Shown here: piece after piece, positions 1 through 13,600 of the stretch
How positions within the stretch are numbered: position 1 is the first letter of the stretch
Layout: each line of letters begins with the position of its first letter
DNA from: Perkinsus marinus ATCC 50983
Lineage: Eukaryota; Perkinsozoa; Perkinsida; Perkinsidae
Direction: 5' to 3'
Assembly: GCF_000006405.1 (NCBI RefSeq)
Contig: NW_003200647.1
Coordinates: 1,696 to 23,571 of the forward strand
DNA: 21,876 nucleotides
Position numbers and translations under genes: made by a program
The notes under the pieces: model-generated
Told to the model about the DNA's origin: nothing
Database searches by the model: none
The model's input: only the letters and a program-made list of their open reading frames with translations

Positions 1-1
1 C

Positions 2-766
2 CTAAGCTCGAAGGTCAAGTACTTCCTCAATGCGCATGCTAATGATCTCCCTCTGGACCGTCTGCCCAAGGTTAAGACAGCTGCTAATCTGATGAGGTGA
101 GTACCACTACCATCCTAACGATGTGTTGTTGAATTTGCGGTATGTAGATTGCTAGCCTACAACAATAAACAGTATCTCACAGCTGGCCTTATTGTGGCTG
201 GATGGGACCAGACTGAGGGGCCTCAGGTAGTCACTTATCTGATCTTAAACGCCACCGCTTACGGGCGGTGTGGGGATGTATGTTTAGCTTCCTCAACTGA
301 GCTCGTAAGTTCTCTCACTACATTATGAAAAATCCGCCAAGGATTATGGGTAAAGTGTACAAAAACCAACGGTAATTTCGCAAAGTTTCCCCATAGTTTT
401 TATATTCTTACTAACATATGTAGTTAGCCATGTGGAGATATTCCCATACTGCTCACAGGTTTATTCGATACCTCTGGGTGGTACTATTATCAAGCAAAAC
501 ATCGCTACGGGTGGTTCTGGGTAATGGTAATTCTTGCGAGCTCCGAAGAATGCTTAGAGTCTTTTGTCAGGTCGACTTACATTACGGGGTTGGTTGATCA
601 TTTGTATCGCCCTGATATGAGCAGAGAGGAGGCTGAGGACTTCGTGGCTAAGGCGGTGGCTCATGCTATGGCCCGTGATGGATCTTCTGGTGGAGTTATC
701 CGTGTCACCACTGTCACCGAGAAAGATGTGGCCGAGAAGTGCCTATATGCTGATAAAATACCGTAA
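2..766 (+). CDS. PSMB6: 20S proteasome subunit beta-1 (PSMB6/PRE3-type), 3' part, four exons seen
   Basis: Exons are read as 2-96, 148-226, 459-520 and 571-766, with canonical GT-AG joins that keep frame and give 143 residues plus a TAA stop. The start lies outside the window. The joined protein reads through LPKVKTAANLMR, TAGLIVAGWDQTEGPQ, VYSIPLGGTI and GGSGSTYITGLVD to AMARDGSSGGVIR. This follows the C-terminal half of human PSMB6 (HTAASLFKEM, AGIIIAGWDPQEGGQV, YSVPMGG, GGSGSSYIYGYVD, MERDGSSGGVIR) almost block by block. The family is an N-terminal-nucleophile protease; beta-1 gives the caspase-like activity of the 20S core. The catalytic N-terminal threonine would lie upstream of the window. 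The protein ends at DKIP, a few residues short of the human tail; a further intron beginning at GTAAAT (764) cannot be excluded. Family assignment is firm; the exact 3' end is less so. Confidence 0.9.
97..147 (+). other. Intron 1 (as seen) of proteasome beta-1 gene, 51 nt
   Basis: GTGAGT donor and TATGTAG acceptor. Splicing joins ATGAG to ATTGCT, restoring the Arg codon AGA in the NLMR-LLAYN region of the proteasome fold. Confidence 0.88.
227..458 (+). other. Long intron of proteasome beta-1 gene, 232 nt
   Basis: Donor GTAGTC after codon CAG and acceptor CTCACAG before GTTTATTCG. Splicing joins ...EGPQ to VYSIPLGG, contiguous in the human homologue. It is four to five times longer than the other introns seen. 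It contains a 6-bp hairpin arm pair, CACCGC (253-258) and GCGGTG (265-270), of unknown meaning. Confidence 0.85.
521..570 (+). other. Intron of proteasome beta-1 gene, 50 nt
   Basis: Donor GTAATG and acceptor TTTTGTCAG. Splicing joins GGTTCTGG to GTCGACT, giving GGSGSTY, which matches the conserved GGSGSSY of the family. An apparent ATG at 524 lies inside this intron and is not a start. Confidence 0.88.
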
Positions 767-1680
767 ATTCTACGATTCTCGTATGCGCTACAAGATTGCA
801 TTGTTGTAAAGGTACACTCTCCAGTGAAGAATATAGATGGACGATTATACTGAGTGGTGAATAACTCACTAAAACCGTTTAAAGAGAAACTGGGTGTTTT
901 GTGTTGTTATATGGATGCAAGTTGACTGATAAGAACACCAGAACATTTTGGAAGCACCACTCCTTTGACCAGGCAGTATGGCTGCGAACTCAGCAGCTCC
1001 GAAATGAGGTATATGCACGGCAACAATTTCACAACTGTTAGCAATACCATAATTCGAGGAAAAGATTCATGACTGTTATTCAAATCTCAATGTTGGCGAC
1101 GGGTGTAAAGGAGGCCCCTCACTATCACAGCAGAGTATATCAACATCATAGCAACAGTTGCTAGTATGGTGGTGGTCCCCACGTCAAAGCACATGAGTTT
1201 GGCAGATCTGTAAGCAAGTGAGGTATATAGGCCATTGACGTCAGGAAGATCTGCAAGTGCTGGACCATGGTTTCAATGTAAAGAGCATCGAGGCATTGCC
1301 TTGGAATAGTATGATCAAGTTTATAGTGTGTTTGAAAGAGTCTATGAAGGTTTACAAGAAATGCGTCGGCGCAAGGTATTTGGAAGGCTAGTTGCACAAA
1401 ATACGGTAAACTAATTTTATTAAATAATTCTTTTGCGCAAAATTGCGCAGAAAAGGTCAACGGCGCAAGATATCATTGTGAAGTGTCCTGGGGCCCCCTT
1501 CAAAAGATACGAAACAGGTTCAGTTAAAGCACATCTGAGCATGGTCGGTCACTCCCAACAATTTTTGAGTGCTTCAACGTATACTATTCCCTCAGGAATA
1601 TCAGGGCGCGCGCTATTTACGTTTAGAATGTCTCGGCATTCGGATTGAGCGTCGCAGAAGTATTCGGATAAATGTTGTTG
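767..1680. other. Intergenic region between proteasome and PNO copy 1
   Basis: About 0.9 kb with no gene I can support. There is a 99-codon open frame on the minus strand (1161-1460), but its translation matches no family I recognise and it lacks supporting features. Positions 1431-1442 hold a perfect 12-bp palindrome TTTTGCGCAAAA, in a small cluster of GCGC sites. A pair of similar CGGCGCAAG segments lies at about 1365 and 1462. Confidence 0.6.
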
Positions 1681-1687
1681 TTATTAG
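1672..1687 (+). promoter_or_regulatory. Candidate (trans-)splice acceptor before PNO copy 1
   Basis: A T-rich tract, TGTTGTTGTTATTAG, ends in AG at 1686-1687, 15 nt before the chosen ATG. If the organism is a Perkinsus or dinoflagellate relative, this would be a spliced-leader acceptor site. Position and composition are seen; the function is inferred. Confidence 0.4.
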
Positions 1688-1702
1688 TTATCTTTTGCCT
1701 CA

Positions 1703-7306
<5,604 letters not shown>

Positions 7307-7744
7307 TCTATGCTCGTGTATCAATTTTGTCATTACTTTTTTTACGACTTGACATGTCATAATGTCGCATATCTTCTCTTATTGATAGTGTTGAACTTCA
7401 TCTCGTTCAAGTGTGCACGCCCATTCGCTTGATACATTGAAGCTGGAGTCGTTTGCTTCTACAGTGTGGTGCTCTTGTTGGGCATACGTAAGTGTACGAA
7501 GATGATGATTACTGTTAACGTACCGTTGATGAGCTGTTGTGTTCATGTCAGTCTCGTGGGAGGAATATCTCGCCGACATACCGGGTTGCCGCTGTGAATC
7601 TTACGCTGAGTATTGCATGAAGTATGGCAAGATTTATCATATGGTATTTATCCCCCGTATTATGGCTTATAGCTGGGTCTCATTATCTCTGAGGTGTCGC
7701 TATTCTTCATATTGTGGTCGAGATGATAGTGGGACAGTAGTGTG
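7307..7744. other. Intergenic region after PNO copy 1
   Basis: No gene recognised. From about 7700 there is weak resemblance to the copy 1 segment around 6955 (GGCTATTCTATGG against CGCTATTCTTCAT), so the PNO duplication that is clear from 7745 may begin slightly earlier in decayed form. Confidence 0.5.
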
Positions 7745-8026
7745 TAGAGTGCCATCATTGAGTTTCATCCCGCATTCTCTCGTGACCAGAAGGAGAAGGT
7801 CTATGTGCAGAACAAGATCGATGATGACAGCTCTCGTGTCTATGAGGATCTCATTAAGAAGGGTGGTTATTTCTTTCTCTGCGGACAGGCTTGTCAGGGT
7901 GAATTAGATATTAAGACCGCCATTTACAGCGCTATTGCTGCTGGTAAAAATATCTCCATGGAGAACGCGAAGGAGATGTTCGAGAACCTTGCTGAGGCCG
8001 GACGCTACTGCCCCGAAGTATATTGA
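7745..8026 (+). pseudogene. Broken duplicate of the PNO C-terminus
   Basis: In frame this segment reads from AIIEFHPAFSRDQKEKVYVQNKID through SSRVYEDLIKKGG and CGQACQGELDI to GRYCPEVY and a TGA stop. That corresponds to the last ~93 residues of PNO (the end of the NADP-binding domain). There is a stop codon just upstream in the same frame and no N-terminal 1700 residues, so it cannot make a PNO. The surviving frame has no internal stop and ends at the normal terminal Tyr. The first ~120 bp are almost identical to copies 1 and 2, while the rest has diverged (for example CGQACQGE against CGQAGQVE). It is probably a partial duplication of the host gene, perhaps refreshed in part by gene conversion. 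Confidence 0.85.
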
Positions 8027-8600
8027 ATACGATCGGAGTGTATCGAGCATGAGCCATCTCACCGATGTAACCGTGCTTGTATGGCATGCTTCGTCGTGCG
8101 TGATGCGCGCAAGAGCATAAGAGGATTGTTAGCTCGGTCTACTATTATTCAGCAGGTAATCTCCTCCCAATGTCTAGTTCTTCGTGTCGTGGTCAGTTTG
8201 ATTATCTTAACTCCTCCCCCACTACTATGGATACTGCTCTATTCCTTACGAGATTGTGCGGAGCTCTCTAGATTGCACCGAACATCTTGTGTACGGTCCT
8301 TCTGGCTTTCAGCTTTGACCTTGACCATTCAGGATGGTCTATCTTCTGTGTTAAACAGAAGGTCTTGTGTTGCGCGAGTAGTATATCCAGTATGGCCCGA
8401 CAGACTTCCCATCTTAGGGAGTCACATATGACTGGAACAACTCCCATAGTAGTTCCTCTAGCTCGGCAGCTCCCTCTGTCTCTATCGCTTCGATAATCCA
8501 TTCAACTGGCGAACGAGATAGGAAGATCAGTTCCCCCGACACAATCAAAGTATATCCAATCCAGGACCAACGTGGAAGCAAATTTCGCCACTAGTGAGGT
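8027..8600. other. Intergenic region before the minisatellite
   Basis: About 570 bp without a recognised gene. Short overlapping open frames occur on both strands (for example 8268-8501 minus) but none shows a known motif. Confidence 0.55.
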
Positions 8601-8960
8601 CGATTCGGTTCGGGGCAGCTATGCCAACTTGGGACTGGTGTCTTTCCTTTCGGGGGCAGCTATGCCAACTTGGGACTGGTGTCTTTCCGTTCGAGGGTAG
8701 CTATGCCAACTTGGGACTGGTGTCTTTCCGTTCGGGGGCAGCTATGCCAACTTGGGACTGGTGTCTTTCCGTTCGAGGGTAGCTATGCCAACTTGGCACT
8801 GGTGTCTTTCCGTTCGGGGGCAGCTATGCCAACTTGGGACTGGTGTCTTTCCGTTAGGGGGCAGCTATGCCAACTTGGGACTGACGTCTTTCCGTTCGGG
8901 GGCAGCTATGCCAACTTGTGACTGACGTCTTCTCGATTGGGGCAGCTATACCGACTTGGG

Positions 8961-9278
8961 ACTGACGTCTTTCCGTTCGGGGGCAGCTATGCCAACTTGG
9001 GACTGACGTCTTCTCGATTGGGGCAGCTATACCGACTTGGGACTGACGTCTTTCCGTTCGGGGGCAGCTATGCCAACTTGGGACTGACGTCTTCTCGATT
9101 GGGGCAGCTATACCGACTTGGGACTGGCACCTCCACGTTCGGGGTTAGGTATGTCAGTTTAGGACGGGCGTTTTCCCGTTCGGGGGCAGCTATGCCAGCT
9201 TGGGACTGACGCCTTCTCGATTGGGGCAGCTATGCCAGCTTCGGACTGGCGTCTTTCCGTTTGAGGGCAGCTATGCCA
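8961..9278. repeat. Higher-order block, first copy (406-bp offset)
   Basis: Inside the minisatellite, 8961-9278 recurs at 9367-9684 with nearly the same sequence. One difference I saw is at 9000/9406. The pair shares a rare variant unit, GGCACCTCCACGTTCGGGGT (9127 and 9533), followed by GTTAGGTATGTCAGTTTAGG. This indicates a recent duplication of several units at once. Confidence 0.88.
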
Positions 9279-9366
9279 ACTTGGGACTGACGTCTTCTCG
9301 ATTGGGGCAGCTATACCGACTTGGGACTGACGTCTTTCCGTTCGGGGGCAGCTATGCCAACTTGGG

Positions 9367-9684
9367 ACTGACGTCTTTCCGTTCGGGGGCAGCTATGCCA
9401 ACTTGTGACTGACGTCTTCTCGATTGGGGCAGCTATACCGACTTGGGACTGACGTCTTTCCGTTCGGGGGCAGCTATGCCAACTTGGGACTGACGTCTTC
9501 TCGATTGGGGCAGCTATACCGACTTGGGACTGGCACCTCCACGTTCGGGGTTAGGTATGTCAGTTTAGGACGGGCGTTTTCCCGTTCGGGGGCAGCTATG
9601 CCAGCTTGGGACTGACGCCTTCTCGATTGGGGCAGCTATGCCAGCTTCGGACTGGCGTCTTTCCGTTTGAGGGCAGCTATGCCA
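9367..9684. repeat. Higher-order block, second copy
   Basis: Near-identical partner of 8961-9278 at a 406-bp offset, which is close to five 81-bp dimers. The match ends where units begin to decay. Confidence 0.88.
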
Positions 9685-9772
9685 GCTTGGTAATGATGTC
9701 TTCCCATTCGGGGCAGCTATACCAGCTTGGGAATGACGTCTTGCCGATCGGAGGCGCCTATGCCAACCTGGG

Positions 9773-10614
9773 ATTTATGTATTTCTTCTCCGATTATGAC
9801 AACCAAGGTGATATCCTTGGACAGTAAGAGTCATAATAGCCTAACAGATGTAGCACAGGAGTCATGGGATGGCATATCTGCCCCCGACCGGAGCAGATCC
9901 CATCAACAGGGAAGTTGGCTCCTACATGGCCTCGAAAATATTGCTCCGTTCGGGTCGACTTACTTCATCCCGAGTCAGCGAATTGATTGTTCTGAAGCAT
10001 AGGCTCGGCTTAAGATAGAAAGTGGGCTTGTGAAAGGTATAACAGCACTTTTGATGTGAAACAGATGAGCGTTGATATGAAGTGCTTGATACACCTTGTG
10101 TAGCGAGCGAAAATCCAAGGCAGTCCGCTGCATGAATCAGCTATGTGCGTGCGTGTGGGGCAGGCCACCTCAGTGTTGTGCTCATCGAAAATGTCTTCGA
10201 CCCAACAATCCCACCCAAGAGGTTGCCCGGTAGGGATTTTCCCTTCCTGGCTGATCGACTCGCGACACGAGCCCTTTTCCCAATTTTACGCACGGTTGCG
10301 ACGAAAGCTGAGGATTTTCGCCATTCAATTCTTCTCCACTCGCAGGCTTCCAGCACGAGAACGTTGTAGGGTTAAGTGTACCACTTACTGCTGTCTCCTC
10401 CATCCAGCAAAATCACTGACCTGCACATCCATTGTCAGTAGCGAAAATCTATCACTAAACCATTGATGTATGAACGGCTAACAGAAGTGTACGGGACAGG
10501 TAGCTCCGACAGCCAACACAAAGACCTTTAGCTCGATACCCCCTTGGGCTAAAATGCGGTTCGCAATGTTGTATTAGATACGTCGATTTCTCAAGTTGTA
10601 ACCTGTGGTTTTAA
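9773..10614. other. Intergenic region before PNO copy 2
   Basis: No gene recognised. It contains an isolated copy of the repeat-core motif at 9871-9884. Open frames at 10141-10470 on both strands overlap each other and show no known domain. Confidence 0.55.
9871..9891 (+). repeat. Isolated copy of the GGCATAKCTGCCCC motif
   Basis: GGCATATCTGCCCC followed by CGACCGG. The first 14 bases equal the core of the 65-bp array. The following CGACCGG resembles the CGAACGG found in the reverse complement of the minisatellite unit, so this single copy links the two arrays. Confidence 0.75.
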
Positions 10615-10631
10615 CTTGTTTTCTTTGGCAG
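10615..10631 (+). promoter_or_regulatory. Candidate (trans-)splice acceptor before PNO copy 2
   Basis: The pyrimidine-rich tract CTTGTTTTCTTTGGCAG ends 25 nt before the ATG. The coding sequence has no introns, so a strong acceptor here suggests either trans-splicing of a leader or a 5' UTR intron. The motif is seen; the function is inferred. Confidence 0.45.
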
Positions 10632-10656
10632 TTGTCATTTTCTAAGTCACTGCCTG

Positions 10657-13600
10657 ATGTTATCTACACTGAATCATAGTCGTTCTCTTGCGGTGACAGT
10701 TGGTAGTACTGTTTCTGCTCAAGTTACTGCCATCACTGGTAGTTCGAGGCATTTCGCTGGTAAAGCTTCCTCTAGTGGTGGTGAGTGGCAGACTATGGAT
10801 GGCTGTGGTGCTGTGTGCCATTCATCTTATGCTCTGATGGATACTGCTTACATTTACCCGATCACTCCCACGTCTCCAGCTGCTGAGCTTGCTGAGCAAT
10901 GGTCGGCTCTTGGTGTTAAGAATGCTTTTGGTGATGTGCCCAAGATCACGCAAATGCAGTCTGAAGCAGGCGCTGCTGGCGCCCTTCATGGTGCTTTAGC
11001 GGCTGGTTCTTTGGCCACTACGTATACTGCCAGTCAGGGTCTTCTTCTTATGATACCTAATATGTATAAGATAGCTGGTGAACTTCTCCCCTGCGTTATG
11101 CATGTGGCTCCACGTGCTCTCTCTGGTCAAGCCTTATCCATCTTCGGTGATCATCAGGATATCATGGCTGTTCGTCAAACAGGTTTTGCTATGATTGGCG
11201 CCGATACCGTCCAAGAATGTCATGATATGGCTCTCGTAGCTCACTTGGCTACTCTCAGAGCCAGAGTGCCGTTCGTGAACTTTTTTGATGGATTCCGTTT
11301 ATCCCATTGCATTGAAAAAGTCGATACTTTGCCTTATAATCAAATAAGGAGAATGGTCGATATGAAGGCACTAAATGCTCATCGTGCAAGGGCCCTCAAT
11401 CCTACTCGCCCTTATGTTCGTGGTACTAATCAGAACCCTGATGTTTATTTCCAACAGTTCGAGGCTTGTAACGCTTTCTATGATAAGACTCCCCAAATTG
11501 TGAAGGAGGAGATGGACCGTGTTGGCGCTGTTACTGGTCGTCACTATGACCTCTTCCAATGGTCCGGTCCGAAGGACGCTGAGGCGGCGATTGTTATTTT
11601 GGGTTCTGGTGCTAGTGTTGTTGAGGAAACTTTGCCCGCTCTTAACACACAGGGCAAAAAGATTGGTGTGCTCAAGCCTCGTCTTTACCGTCCCTGGTCT
11701 GCTGAAGACTTCCTCAAGGCTTTGCCCAATTCTGTTAAGCGCATTGCTGTCCTTGATAGGACTAAGGAGCCTGGTGCTCTCGGAGAGCCTCTCTATTTGG
11801 ATGTTGCCAGCACTATTCAGGAGTCTGGCCGTTCGAATATTAAGGTGGTTGGTGGCCGTTGGGGTCTCGGACAGAAGGATTTCACACCGGAATGTGTTGC
11901 TGCTGTGGCTGACAATCTTTATGCTCAATACCCCAAGGATCACTTCTCCGTGGGGATCGAGGATGATGTGACTCACAAGTCGTTATCTCTTGATAATGAG
12001 ATCAATGTGTCTCATCCCAAGACAGTTGAGTGTCTTATCTACGGTTATGGGTCTGATGGTACTGTTGGTGCTAACAAGAACGCAACCAAGATCATCGGTG
12101 ATAATACTGACCTCTACGTCCAGGCATACTTCGCCTATGGTTCACAGAAGGCTGGTGGGTTGACTCTATCTCATTTGAGATTCGGTCCCGAGCCTATAAA
12201 ATCCTATTACTCGGTTCGCAAGGCCGACTACGTCGGATGCCACAATCCTAGCTACTTAGAGATGTACCGTATGACTGATCACCTCAAGGAAAACGGTACC
12301 TTCTGCTTGAACTCGCCCTTTACTACGGTTGAGGAATGGAACAAACATGTCCCTGCAGGTGTCCGAAAGGCTCTCGCTGATAAGAACGCTAAGGTCTTCA
12401 ATGTCGACGCTTTTAAGGTTGCCCAGGAATGTGGTATGGGCCGCATGATCAATGTTGTTATGCAGTCTGCCTTCTTCAAGCTTGCAAACGTTATGGATTT
12501 CAAGGAGTGTATCGGTCTGTATAAGAATACCATCAGAAAGAGTTATGGCCATCGTGGTGAGGCTGTTGTCCAGAAGAACTACGAGATGATCGACAAGGCT
12601 CTTGATGCAATTACTGAGATCAAGGTTCCTGCTGAATGGAAGAATCTATCGGATAGTATGCTCAATTATGAACAGACTTATCATAATGCTCTCGGTAACT
12701 TGGCTAAGGATAAGAGTGCTATTAATAAGCCGAGCTTCACTGAGAATATTCAGGCTCCTATTGCTCTTCTCCAAGGTGATAATATTCCAGTTAGTGCATT
12801 TTCCAACGACGAACTCGTTGGCGGTAAGGTTCCTCTTGGAACCGCCAAGGTCGAGAAGCGTGGCGTTGCTCTGATGATCCCCATGGTTGATATGGACAAG
12901 TGCACTCAATGCAATACTTGCTCTATGGCATGTCCTCACGCTGTCATCAGACCCTTCTTACTATCTCAAGCAGAGGATGATGCCAAGCCTAGTACCTTCG
13001 AGACTCGTAAGGCCAAGGGTGGTGCCGAAGTCGCCGGTCTACACTATAGGATTCAGCTCTCGCCGTTGGATTGTACTGGTTGTGAGGTCTGCGTTCACGC
13101 ATGCCCTGATGATGCTCTGACTATGAAGAGCTTCATCGATTTCAAGGACGATCAATCACAGAATTGGGAGTATGCTATGGGTCTCCCTGATCGATCTTCA
13201 AGGTTTGATACCACCACCCTCAAGGGCAGTCAGTTCTACCAACCTCTGCTCGAGTTCAGTGGTGCTTGTGCTGGCTGTGGTGAGACTCCCTATGTTCGCC
13301 TTCTTACCCAGATGTTCGGCGACCGATTGATGATTGCTAATGCTACCGGTTGCTCCAGTATCTGGGGTGCTCCCTACGGTTCTACTCCTTTCGCTGCGAG
13401 GCACGATGGGACTGGTCCCGCCTGGGCCAACAGTCTTTTCGAAGACGCTGCAGAATATGGTATGGGTATGGCTGTGACCACCTCTGTCCGTCGTAAGGCG
13501 CTCAAGGCTCGTGTGCAGGAACTTCTTCTCGAAGGAAAGGATAGTCCGCTCTCGCCTGAGTTGTACACCCAGTTGAATGAGTGGGTTGAGAACTTCAGGA

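Larger units (their letters stand above)
8601..9772. repeat. Minisatellite of 40/41-bp units, about 28 copies
   Basis: Units are marked by GGGGCAGCTATGCCAACTTG, spaced exactly 41 bp in the first part (ATGCC at 8621, 8662, 8703, 8744). From about 8930 a variant 40-bp unit, with TCTCGATTGGGGCAGC and TATACCGACTTG, alternates with the 41-bp unit to give an 81-bp dimer. The 3' end decays from about 9690. Because 81 is divisible by three, the dimer region stays open in one frame and yields repetitive peptides (GGSYANLGLTSSRLGQLYRLGTDV type). The monomer region shifts frame each unit, which argues against coding. The unit core is the reverse complement of a motif in the 65-bp array at 16606-16840. 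Confidence 0.93.

Noticed and set aside
1161-1460. 99-codon open frame on the minus strand between the proteasome and PNO copy 1
   Set aside because: No recognisable domain, no homology I know of, and a length within chance expectation for this composition.
8594-9827. Repetitive proteins read from the minisatellite
   Set aside because: The 41-bp monomers shift frame at every unit, so only the 81-bp dimer part stays open. No start context, splice signal or known repeat-protein family supports coding.
10600-10656. Relic spliced-leader sequence (as left by mRNA recycling) before intronless copies 2 and 3
   Set aside because: I looked for the Perkinsus/dinoflagellate leader end (TTTTGGCTCAAG type) near the acceptors and did not find it.
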